Source: CAZRRV01 sp964602735 (GTDB lineage: Bacteria > Bacillota > Clostridia > Oscillospirales > Acutalibacteraceae). From it: 11,543 nucleotides of DNA. The notes under the pieces were generated by a model. That model saw only the letters and a program-made list of their open reading frames with translations. It was not told where the DNA came from and searched no databases. The stretch covers positions 1-11,543 of the forward strand of contig CAZRRV010000047.1 in the NCBI GenBank assembly GCA_964602735.1. The letters run 5' to 3'. Position numbers and translations under genes: made by a program. Below are positions 1 through 6,239 of the stretch, piece after piece (positions within the stretch are counted from its first letter, which is position 1; every line of letters begins with the position of its first letter).

Positions 1-53
1 CCCGACCTACGCCCTTAGCAGGGGCGCCTCGTCACCAACTTGAGTACTTCTCC
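1..53 (-). tRNA. tRNA-Ser(GCU), 5' part only, cut by window start
   Basis: Read on the minus strand from 53 to 1, this is the 5' part of a class II tRNA: acceptor 5' strand GGAGAAG, a D arm closed by CTC/GAG, and a perfect 5-bp anticodon stem (CGCCC/GGGCG) around the loop CTGCTAA. The anticodon is GCT (positions 17-19 in plus coordinates), which reads AGC/AGU serine codons. The sequence after the anticodon stem (TAGGTCGGG) fits the start of the long serine variable arm. The T arm and acceptor 3' strand lie outside the window, so completeness cannot be judged. Confidence 0.9.
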
Positions 54-241
54 AAAGGTGATGATGTTTATATATAAATCGGTTAAACAGATGCCGTCAC
101 AAACGGAAACCGCACGTTACCGATAAAGGAAGAACTCTGAATGCGCCGTATAACGGACACGATACGGAAAGCTGTTCGGGCGTACGTTAACGGACAGCGG
201 GATTCAATCCGCCGCTACGGTGTATTTTGCCGATTTTCTGC
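54..241 (-). other. Leader between promoter and tRNA-Ser, no gene recognised
   Basis: This stretch between the predicted promoter and the tRNA holds no protein gene or RNA family I recognise. A small imperfect hairpin is visible around 195-216: AGCG/CGCT arms with a GGA-TTGAA-TCC tip on the minus strand. Just upstream of the tRNA is an AT-rich run (about 68-79). The leader is presumably removed when RNase P generates the mature tRNA 5' end. The rest of the flank, 271-478, likewise shows nothing I can support. Confidence 0.35.
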
Positions 242-270
242 AGTATATCACATAGCGCTCAAAATGTCAA
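242..270 (-). promoter_or_regulatory. Sigma-70/SigA promoter upstream of tRNA-Ser
   Basis: On the minus strand there is TTGACA (265-270), a 17-nt spacer and TATACT (242-247), which is essentially consensus. Transcription would start near 235 and run left into the tRNA-Ser, giving a leader of about 180 nt before the tRNA 5' end at 53. It lies downstream of the flavoprotein gene on the same strand, so it starts a separate transcription unit. Confidence 0.75.
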
Positions 271-478
271 GAAAATGTAAGCTGCGCATCAAACGCAGAA
301 CGCATTTTTCCCGGGGAAGTGCAACCCGTAACATCCGAACGGTTTCACCCTGCATAGCCGTCATCGGGCTTTTGCGTATAAAGCAGACGGCGCAAGGCAT
401 CGCATGACTCGGTTTAATATTTCGCCGTTCCCGACACCGGCGGTGAAAATTTGCGGAGCGGTCGCGTAAATTTCGGGT

Positions 479-1705
479 TTATGCGCCGCCGGAAAACGGG
501 AAATTCCGGGTTTCGGCTTTGCTTTTTATGAATCGTACCGCCGCCCGTGCCGCCGCCATACCGCTGCTCCACGCGAAAGCGAGATTGTATCCGCCGCAGT
601 CGCCCACAATATCGAGCAGTTCGCCGCAGGCAAACAGCCCCGGCCGCAGTTTCGACATAAAACCCTCGCCGAACTGCGAAAGATCGGCGCCGCCCGCCGC
701 CGCCTGCGCCTCTGACATCGGCATTACGCCCGTTACCCTGAATGTGAGCGCTTTGCAGATTGCGGCGAGACGGTTCGCGGGCAGTTCCGTAACAGGCGTT
801 CGCAGACCGCACCCGCAAAGCGCGCAGATCGTCTGCCCGAGTTTTTTGTTTATCAGACCCGTAAAGAAATTTTCGACAGTTCGCGAGTGCAAAAGACGGA
901 TCCTGTTTTGAATTTTGCCGGTCAGAGTTTTAAGGTTCGTATCGGGGAACAGATCGAGGGAAACGGAAAGGTTTTTCCCGCCCGCCGCCATGCCGCTTAA
1001 TTGCAGTATCGGGGGGCCCGACAGTCCGTAATCGCAAAACAGAACTTCTCCGCTGTCGCAGCCGAGTTTTTCGCCGTTTTTCAACAGCGTTACGAGAGCT
1101 TTGACTTTAATGCCCTTCAGCTTTTTCGTAATCGTATTTTCGGTTTTAACCGGCACGATAGCGGGAGTAACGGGATTGATCCTGTGTCCGAACCCGCGTA
1201 ACAGCGCATAGCCGGAATCGCTTGCCGCTTTGCCGCCGGCCGGAGATCCGCAGCAAAGTATTACGGCATCGGCATAAAAGCGGCTCTCCGCGACCGCCTC
1301 GAATTTTCCGCTTGAAAAGTCGAGCGAAGTTACTTTTTGCCCCGTAATAATTTCCGCGCCGAGATTGCCGCATTCGGTTCGTAAATTGTCGAGCACCGAA
1401 GACGCCTGATAAGAGGCGGGGAAGGCGCGCCCGTCGGGCTCAAACACGATTTCGGTTCCGATTGATTCGAAAAAATTCACTATTTCCCCGTTGCCGCACA
1501 TTTTCCCCGGGTTACCGCCGTGATAATGCGCGGGGGAGAGGTCGGCGTTTGTTATATTGCACCGTCCGTTGCCGGTAAGAAGGAGTTTTTTCCCCGCGCG
1601 GTCGTTGGCTTCCAGTACGGTTACGCGCAGTTCCGGCATTGTTCGTTTCGCGGTGATTGCGGCGGTAAGACCCGAGGCTCCGCCGCCCGCTATTAAAAGA
1701 TTCAA
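479..1705 (-). CDS. HI0933/BaiN (YhiN)-family FAD-dependent oxidoreductase
   Basis: The product is a 408-residue soluble flavoprotein. It opens with a Rossmann dinucleotide-binding motif (GGGASG, residues 7-12) and a glutamate ending the second strand (VTVLEAND). The family signature TGNGRCNITN follows (44-53). The C-terminal FAD-contacting segment CGELLDIVGDCGGYNLAFAWSSG lies at about 360-382. Length fits the family, usually about 400-420. Members are annotated as NAD(P)/FAD-dependent oxidoreductase or aminoacetone oxidase-like; BaiN was proposed to act on bile acids, but that role is not secure and should not be assumed here. The start is TTG at 1705: it overlaps the upstream ATPase stop as TTGA and has AGAGGG at proper spacing. 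It is the last gene of the ABC-transporter operon, so it is probably translationally coupled, although a functional link to the importer is only inference. No convincing terminator follows it. Confidence 0.9.
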   Translation of the reverse strand: MNLLIAGGGASGLTAAITAKRTMPELRVTVLEANDRAGKKLLLTGNGRCNITNADLSPAHYHGGNPGKMCGNGEIVNFFESIGTEIVFEPDGRAFPASYQASSVLDNLRTECGNLGAEIITGQKVTSLDFSSGKFEAVAESRFYADAVILCCGSPAGGKAASDSGYALLRGFGHRINPVTPAIVPVKTENTITKKLKGIKVKALVTLLKNGEKLGCDSGEVLFCDYGLSGPPILQLSGMAAGGKNLSVSLDLFPDTNLKTLTGKIQNRIRLLHSRTVENFFTGLINKKLGQTICALCGCGLRTPVTELPANRLAAICKALTFRVTGVMPMSEAQAAAGGADLSQFGEGFMSKLRPGLFACGELLDIVGDCGGYNLAFAWSSGMAAARAAVRFIKSKAETRNFPFSGGA

Positions 1706-2271
1706 AGTTTTCCCTCTTTATCGTTTGTGTCCATTTTCACGGTTCTCGCGCCGAGCAATACGGCGTCTTCCCCGTGATGGCTTACGGCGATTACGGTTTC
1801 CCCCGCGAAAGTTTCCCGGATAAGCCGCGCCGCCGTCCGGCGGTTTTCGTCGTCGAGCCCGTTGAAAGGTTCGTCTAAGAGCAGTATATCCCCGCCGTAT
1901 TCCACGGCGCGCGCAATCGCCGCCCGTCGCGCCATGCCTCCGCTTAAATCGGCGGGCATTTTATCGGCGGCGCCGTCAAGGCCCAGAGCGGAAAGTGCGC
2001 CGGAGCCGCCCGCCGTTACCTCCAGATTCTGCTTTACGGTAAGCGACGGGATAAGCCTGTCTTCCTGGAACACAACCGAAATTTTCCCCTTCGCTTCAAC
2101 CCTGCCCGACGATGGCGTCAGCAAACCCGCTATTATCCGCAGTACCGTTGTTTTCCCGCAGCCGGAAGGCCCGAACAGGCATACGGATTCCCCGTCTCCG
2201 GCGAAAAGCGAAAAATTATGCAATACCCGGTGTTTCCCGTATGAAAAATCAACATTATCCAGTTTTACCAT
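1702..2271 (-). CDS. ABC transporter ATP-binding protein, Tau/Ssu/nitrate type
   Basis: This is the nucleotide-binding subunit of the importer encoded with the next two upstream genes; it sits on the cytoplasmic face and powers uptake. Counting from the alternative GTG start at 2280 (192 aa), Walker A GPSGCGKT is at 37-44, the Q-loop Gln at 72, the signature LSGGM at 112-116, Walker B ILLLDEP at 132-138, and the H-loop His in VSHH at about 168. All catalytic elements are present. At about 190 residues it is short for the SsuB/TauB family (about 240-260), mainly by a reduced C-terminal end. I chose ATG at 2271 because GGTGGG lies just upstream and the ATG overlaps the permease stop (ATGGTAA); GTG at 2280 has no clear ribosome binding site. 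The 3' end overlaps the flavoprotein start. Confidence 0.9.
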   Translation of the reverse strand: MVKLDNVDFSYGKHRVLHNFSLFAGDGESVCLFGPSGCGKTTVLRIIAGLLTPSSGRVEAKGKISVVFQEDRLIPSLTVKQNLEVTAGGSGALSALGLDGAADKMPADLSGGMARRAAIARAVEYGGDILLLDEPFNGLDDENRRTAARLIRETFAGETVIAVSHHGEDAVLLGARTVKMDTNDKEGKL

Positions 2272-3032
2272 TTTGCCCACCGCTTTGCGAACCGCCGCGT
2301 TACCGCTTTAAGCATCCGTTCCAACAGCAGACTCAGTAGAATAACCGTGGCTGTCCATGCGAATACGGCGGGAGTGTCGATTAACGATTTCGCGCGTTTC
2401 AGCTCTTTGCCTATCGAAACAAGCGGAAGACATATAACCTCCGCGGCTATCCCGGATTTCCACGCGAATCCCATCCCGACCGTACCCTGGGATATAAGCG
2501 CGGGAGACAGCGCGGGCAGATAAATGTTTCTGAACACCGCCGTTTTCTTCATTCCGAAAACCTTCGCCATTTCCAGCAGTTTGCCGTCAACCGCGGAAAA
2601 TCCGCCCCGCACCGCGCCGTAAATGATCGGAGTTACCGTTAAAAAAGAAATAAAAACCGGCACAAAGTCGGTTTTTATCCAAACAAGCGCCAGAATAATA
2701 AACGAAATAACGGGTGTCGATCTTACAATATGCATTACCGGGCTTATCAAAGTGTTAAATACTTTAATGTAAGAACACGCCGTTCCGAGCGCGAGCCCCG
2801 CGATAAAAGCCGCCGCGAACCCGCATGCCACCCTTGCCAGCGAGTAAAAACACGCGAGCCAGAATTTTTTCGACGCCGCAAACCCGGCCCATGTTTTCAT
2901 AACATGAACCGGGGACGGTATCAGCACTTCCGAATTGACCGTTATATACAAAAGCTGCCATACCGCGAGCCAAAAAGCGGCGACCGCGACCGCTTTCGCG
3001 GTTCTTTTAATTTGTATAGTAAAACTCCTCAT
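2265..3032 (-). CDS. ABC transporter permease, Tau/Ssu/nitrate type
   Basis: The product is an inner-membrane subunit of 255 residues, about the usual size for SsuC/TauC-type permeases. Hydrophobic segments fall near residues 13-32, 58-85, 95-118, 122-140, 184-204 and 222-238. The cytoplasmic EAA coupling loop is at about 154-175 (EMAKVFGMKKTAVFRNIYLPA), with the characteristic Gly and a C-terminal LPA. The reading frame stays open to 3134, but the first 34 residues would lie inside the lipoprotein gene. ATG at 3032 is preferred because GGAGGAG sits nine bases upstream and the N-terminus then reads MRSFTIQIKR before the first membrane span. It overlaps the lipoprotein gene by 26 bp and the ATPase gene by 7 bp, so the three subunits are probably translationally coupled. 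Confidence 0.9.
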   Translation of the reverse strand: MRSFTIQIKRTAKAVAVAAFWLAVWQLLYITVNSEVLIPSPVHVMKTWAGFAASKKFWLACFYSLARVACGFAAAFIAGLALGTACSYIKVFNTLISPVMHIVRSTPVISFIILALVWIKTDFVPVFISFLTVTPIIYGAVRGGFSAVDGKLLEMAKVFGMKKTAVFRNIYLPALSPALISQGTVGMGFAWKSGIAAEVICLPLVSIGKELKRAKSLIDTPAVFAWTATVILLSLLLERMLKAVTRRFAKRWAKW

Positions 3033-3993
3033 CCGGAACTGCTCCTCCAATCGAGGCCGGGTTGGCTTTGAACAGAATATTAAAATAAGGTTCGATTGCC
3101 GGCCGCATATCGTCTCCCGCGATAAATACCACATTGCATTCCGGCACGGCTTTTTCGGCTATCGCGGCGCTCGGGAGTACTTCGTACCGTTCGCAAAGCT
3201 CCGCCGTTTTCTTCAGATCGCCGTCAACCGCGGCTATCGATGCCTCATAATCTTTCAAAAACGCGGAGACGGCGTCCGGGTGTTCGTCGGCAAACGCTTT
3301 GCGAACCGCCATACAGCCCATTATCAGCGAGTTTTTTGCCGCCGTTTTATCCCATTCGCTGTTAATGTCCAGCACTTTGGTAAGTTTTATGTTCTGCTGC
3401 GAGGCTTTTACAAGCGCCGCCGTTGCCGCCGGTTGCGGAACCATCGCCAGCGTACCGGGCTCCGACGCGAGAAGCTGTGCCGTAAGGGCATCGTTATCGT
3501 CGACAAATTTGATTGTAACATCCTTCTCCGGGTCGATCCCGTTTTCGGTTAAAAGATAATCGAGAATATATTCCGGATTCGATCCCTGCCCCGACGACAG
3601 GACGGTTTTCCCTTTAAGATCGGCGACGGTTTTTACGGTGTTCCCGTTCTCGATAACCGACAGCACCCCCAATGTGTTGCACGCGAGCATTTGTACGCCG
3701 CCGTCTGTCTTCTTATACAGCGTCGCCGCCAGATTCGTCGGTATCGCGGCAATGTCGGCGTCGCCGGTGGTGAGTTTGCCGACTATCTCGTCGGGAGAGC
3801 CGACCAGCGTAAAATCGTATTTTCCGCTTTTTTTGTCCATCATATTCACAAGTCCCACGGCGGTGGGCCCTTTTATACCGTAAATAACCGGTTTAACGTT
3901 ATCTTCGGCCGGAGCTTCTTTTCCCCCGTTCCCGCAGCAGCAAAGCGAAAAAGCCGAAACGGCCGCCAAAACCAGAGCCAATATTTTTTTCAT
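3007..3993 (-). CDS. ABC transporter substrate-binding lipoprotein (NMT1/TauA/SsuA-like)
   Basis: This 328-residue protein carries a lipoprotein signal peptide: MKK start, hydrophobic core, then LCCC with Cys20 followed by GNGG as the likely lipidation site. It would be anchored outside the membrane and deliver ligand to the permease. The body has the two-lobed COG0715-like layout, with phrases typical of the group: VGSPDEIVGKLTTGDADIAA near 65-84, TVADLKGKTVLSSGQGSNPEYIL near 120-143, and MGCMAVRKAFADEHPDAV near 225-242. Members of the family bind sulfonates, taurine, nitrate or pyrimidine precursors of thiamine; the substrate here cannot be read from sequence. The ATG overlaps the stop of the upstream regulator (ATGA), with GAGGAG eight bases upstream. 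Three adjacent cysteines at the lipobox are unusual but compatible with processing. Confidence 0.9.
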   Translation of the reverse strand: MKKILALVLAAVSAFSLCCCGNGGKEAPAEDNVKPVIYGIKGPTAVGLVNMMDKKSGKYDFTLVGSPDEIVGKLTTGDADIAAIPTNLAATLYKKTDGGVQMLACNTLGVLSVIENGNTVKTVADLKGKTVLSSGQGSNPEYILDYLLTENGIDPEKDVTIKFVDDNDALTAQLLASEPGTLAMVPQPAATAALVKASQQNIKLTKVLDINSEWDKTAAKNSLIMGCMAVRKAFADEHPDAVSAFLKDYEASIAAVDGDLKKTAELCERYEVLPSAAIAEKAVPECNVVFIAGDDMRPAIEPYFNILFKANPASIGGAVPDEEFYYTN

Positions 3994-4628
3994 AAGTCAT
4001 TCTCCTCACACAGCCTGTACCGGCCGTCCGTTTTCGCGATTTTCCCCGAGGCGGTAAGCGCGGAAACCGCGCGGTAGAGCCCCGCCCGGGAAATGTTTAG
4101 GCGGTTCGCGAGTTCCCCCATGCTGCACGGAAGGGCGACAAATCCGTTCTCATCGGCGCAGTCGCGGAAGGCCGATAAAAGCCGTTCGCTCGCGCCGGGC
4201 GTGGTAAATCCCGCAATTTTGTCGTTTAAGAACCGCAGCTTCCCGGTTAAAAAACGAATGTAGTTGTTTCGGAAAACGGCGTTGACGTTCAGCAGATCTT
4301 CAACATCCGGCTCTTCCAGATAAGCCACCGCGCATTCGCCCGACGCCGTAACGCTGCCGCCGAAATCCCCGTTCCCGAAAAGCGATACCGCGCCGAAAAC
4401 CTCTCCCGCCGTTATGTCCCTCATTATCGCGGCGCCGTTCGGGGCGTGAATTTTCGCTTTCCCGCTCAGAAGGAACGCCAAATTCCCGCTTTTGTAAAGT
4501 TCGTCGCCCTTTTGAAATGTTTCTGTCCGCGCCCTTTCGGCAATGTCGCTTAAAGCATCGCCGATTCCCGCGAGCAGTTCGCACCGTGACAGTTCCGCGG
4601 TAATAACATCTTTCCCGGTTGTTTCCAT
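3990..4628 (-). CDS. Crp/Fnr-family transcriptional regulator
   Basis: The 212-residue protein has an N-terminal cyclic-nucleotide-binding-type beta barrel (about 10-115, with the GEVFGAVSLFG turn) and a long dimerisation helix (about 118-140). A C-terminal winged helix-turn-helix follows (about 165-205, MGELANRLNISRAGLYRAVSAL). The segment after GEVFGAVSLF lacks the Arg-Ser pair that holds cAMP in Crp, and there is no Fnr-type N-terminal cysteine cluster, so the effector is unknown. It is the first gene of the operon. ATG at 4628 has AAGGAGG ten bases upstream, and its stop overlaps the lipoprotein start (ATGA). Being cotranscribed with an importer, it most likely senses something linked to the transported substrate and controls its own operon. 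That role is inference. Confidence 0.85.
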   Translation of the reverse strand: METTGKDVITAELSRCELLAGIGDALSDIAERARTETFQKGDELYKSGNLAFLLSGKAKIHAPNGAAIMRDITAGEVFGAVSLFGNGDFGGSVTASGECAVAYLEEPDVEDLLNVNAVFRNNYIRFLTGKLRFLNDKIAGFTTPGASERLLSAFRDCADENGFVALPCSMGELANRLNISRAGLYRAVSALTASGKIAKTDGRYRLCEENDL

Positions 4629-4649
4629 TTGAGTGCCGCCTCCTTAAAA

Positions 4650-4669
4650 ACTGTATCAAACTGTACAGT
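4650..4669 (-). promoter_or_regulatory. Putative operator dyad, ACTGTA-N8-TACAGT
   Basis: A perfect dyad with 6-bp arms and an 8-bp spacer covers 20 bp between the -10 and the ribosome binding site of the regulator gene. One half also contains the 10-bp palindrome ACTGTACAGT. On the plus strand AAACTGTA occurs twice, ten bases apart. Position just after the predicted start point suits a repressor, and Crp/Fnr dimers bind dyads of about this size. Binding by the adjacent regulator is inferred from proximity. Confidence 0.5.
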
Positions 4670-4674
4670 CCTTA

Positions 4675-4706
4675 ATTATATTATCACATTTTTTCGCCGT
4701 TTGCAA
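4675..4706 (-). promoter_or_regulatory. Promoter of the Crp/Fnr-ABC-flavoprotein operon
   Basis: On the minus strand, TTGCAA (4701-4706), a 17-nt spacer and TAATAT (4678-4683) form a good sigma-70 promoter. A TG two to three bases before the -10 adds support, and an overlapping TATAAT sits at 4675-4680. The start point would be near 4671, immediately upstream of the dyad at 4650-4669. It is the only promoter-like sequence seen ahead of the five overlapping genes. Confidence 0.6.
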
Positions 4707-4734
4707 TAGCCGAACGGAAAAATTCCGCCGAAAA

Positions 4735-4768
4735 ATGAAAAAACCGGGGACGGTATTTCCCCCCGGTT
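4735..4768 (-). terminator. Rho-independent terminator after the PLD-family gene
   Basis: On the minus strand an 8-bp stem, AACCGGGG (4761-4768) with CCCCGGTT (4742-4749), encloses an 11-nt loop. A run of T follows, starting inside the stem and continuing past it (TTTTTT, then CATTTTT). It begins nine bases after the PLD-family stop codon at 4777 and ends the ATPase-PLD transcription unit before the next operon's promoter. Confidence 0.85.
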
Positions 4769-4776
4769 CGCTGTTT

Positions 4777-6192
4777 TCAGGTTAAGAATCTTATCCATGA
4801 AAAAAGATTCAGCAGTTTTATCCGCCTTTTTTTGGCGGGCGTAAGTTCCTGCCGCGTAACATTGCCTGGCGTTTCGTAATGCTCGGCGTCAATCGCCTTA
4901 ACCGACTGCGCTTCGTATTTTGCCATGCATTCGCGCAGCCGGGCGGTTACCTTTTCGCTGTCGATTACAAGCATAAGTTCGGTATCTAAATATACGCTGC
5001 GCATATCCATATTAAACGATCCTATGACGGCGAGCCGGTCGCCTATGGCGATGCTTTTCCCGTGATAGGAAATTCCGCCCTCGTATTCCGAAATTTTAAG
5101 TCCCGTGTTTATCAGTCTGCTTTTGTTTTTTACATAATCGGCGGCGCCGAACGGGTTGCCGTTATTCGCGGCGGAATTGGTCATAAGGCAGGTGTCGCGG
5201 TTGCTTTCGCATATTTCCGAAAAGGCGGAATACATCGCTCCGTTGCAGATAACGTAGGGGGTATGAATATCGATATTCCCGCTCCCGCGGGCTTTCATAA
5301 GTTCGGTAAGGGCGAAAAACAGCGTCGGCTCTTTCGCGTACACATGTATCGGGTTGGAAAGCAGGGTGATTTTACGCGTTTCGTATGTTGTCTCCGTAAA
5401 ATTTTCGGGTTCGGCGAGCGTGGGATGTTTAAGTTTCAGTCCCGCGTACCGTTCGCCGAGTTCCCGCATCGCCGCCGCCGCTTTTTTCCCGCTTTGCCCT
5501 TTTACCGGCTTGCTTTCCCCGTAATTCCACACCGATTCGAAATAGTCTTTAACACGGAACAGAGAAGCCGATTTGTCGCCGGGTTCGGTGTTGTATACCA
5601 GAACATCCCTGTCGTGGTTCTGCCGCCCGGTGTTTCCCAGAAACGCGTCGTAGGTGTTTCTGCCGCCCAGAATGTACATACGATCGTCGATAATCAGATA
5701 TTTGTCGTGCAGACGGCCCATAAGTTTCCACGGCGCGAGAAAGTTCAGCGGATTGTATATTTTTATCTCGACGGGTTTCATCGCGGCGAGACCGTGAAAA
5801 TACGCGCTGTGCGTAATGCTTATAAATCCCGGAGCCCCGTCGGCTATGATTTTTACCGTAACTCCTCTTTTCGCTGCGGCAAGCAGGGCGCACAGCACAT
5901 CTTTGCCGCTCTCGTCGGCATGGAACGAAAATGTTGAAAGTATGATGCTTTTTTCGGCGGTGTCTATCAGCCTAAGCCTTTCGGTCAGGGCCTCTCCGCT
6001 TTCATCGAGCACCCGTGCGCGCTCGCCGGAAATACCCTCTCCGAAACATTCGCCGGGATTGAACGACCCGGCGTATTCCGCGCTAACCGGCGGCTGTTTT
6101 TTATACGAGATTATAACGCCCGCCACAACATAAACCGCAAACGCCGCGAACAGCAGCGCGGCGGCGAGAAGTATTTTCCATATAATTGCCAT
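4777..6192 (-). CDS. Membrane-anchored phospholipase D / cardiolipin-synthase-like protein
   Basis: The 471-residue protein has one N-terminal membrane segment (about 5-29) and two phospholipase D domains. The first HKD motif is intact: H162, K164, D169 in HDKYLIIDD, followed by GG and N179. The second reads HGKSIAIGD (377-385). There the Asp expected five residues after the Lys is Gly384, with Asp385 next; the downstream GSFN is normal. The family transfers phosphatidyl groups (cardiolipin synthesis) or hydrolyses phosphodiesters. The single anchor and PLD pair resemble ClsC/YmdC-like or uncharacterised Clostridia proteins more than classical ClsA, which has two N-terminal spans. The C-terminus is basic (KKRRIKLL). 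It follows the calcium-type ATPase by 47 bp, mostly filled by a long hairpin, and has no promoter of its own that I can see. AAGGA lies rather far upstream of the ATG. Confidence 0.85.
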   Translation of the reverse strand: MAIIWKILLAAALLFAAFAVYVVAGVIISYKKQPPVSAEYAGSFNPGECFGEGISGERARVLDESGEALTERLRLIDTAEKSIILSTFSFHADESGKDVLCALLAAAKRGVTVKIIADGAPGFISITHSAYFHGLAAMKPVEIKIYNPLNFLAPWKLMGRLHDKYLIIDDRMYILGGRNTYDAFLGNTGRQNHDRDVLVYNTEPGDKSASLFRVKDYFESVWNYGESKPVKGQSGKKAAAAMRELGERYAGLKLKHPTLAEPENFTETTYETRKITLLSNPIHVYAKEPTLFFALTELMKARGSGNIDIHTPYVICNGAMYSAFSEICESNRDTCLMTNSAANNGNPFGAADYVKNKSRLINTGLKISEYEGGISYHGKSIAIGDRLAVIGSFNMDMRSVYLDTELMLVIDSEKVTARLRECMAKYEAQSVKAIDAEHYETPGNVTRQELTPAKKRRIKLLNLFSWIRFLT

Positions 6193-6207
6193 ATTACCGT
6201 ACCGTCC

Positions 6208-6238
6208 TTAAGGCGGCGCCCGCCGGGCGCCGCCTTAA
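6208..6238 (-). repeat. Perfect 15-bp inverted repeat between ATPase and PLD genes
   Basis: A symmetric GC-rich hairpin (TTAAGGCGGCGCCCG and its complement about a single base at 6223) fills almost all of the gap between the two minus-strand genes. It starts two bases after the ATPase stop. On the minus strand it is not followed by a T run, so it is not a canonical terminator. It may be a partial terminator, an mRNA 3'-end stabiliser or a translation modulator: its 3' arm abuts the AAGGA ahead of the PLD-family gene. On the plus strand it is followed by AATTATTTCTTT. Confidence 0.6.
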
Positions 6239-6239
6239 A

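Noticed and set aside
195..218. T-arm-like GATTCAATC on the plus strand as a second tRNA or a tRNA remnant
   Set aside because: The flanking bases do not form a 5-bp T stem, and no acceptor, D or anticodon arms can be found around it.
141..407. Plus-strand 88-codon open frame with an AAGGAAG upstream of its ATG
   Set aside because: The product is a low-complexity Arg-rich sequence with no recognisable domain. It runs opposite to the near-consensus tRNA promoter at 242-270 and overlaps it. A chance frame in GC-rich DNA is more likely.
423..442. Hairpin (CGCCG/CGGCG) downstream of the flavoprotein gene as a terminator
   Set aside because: The stem is only 5 bp and no T run follows on the minus strand.
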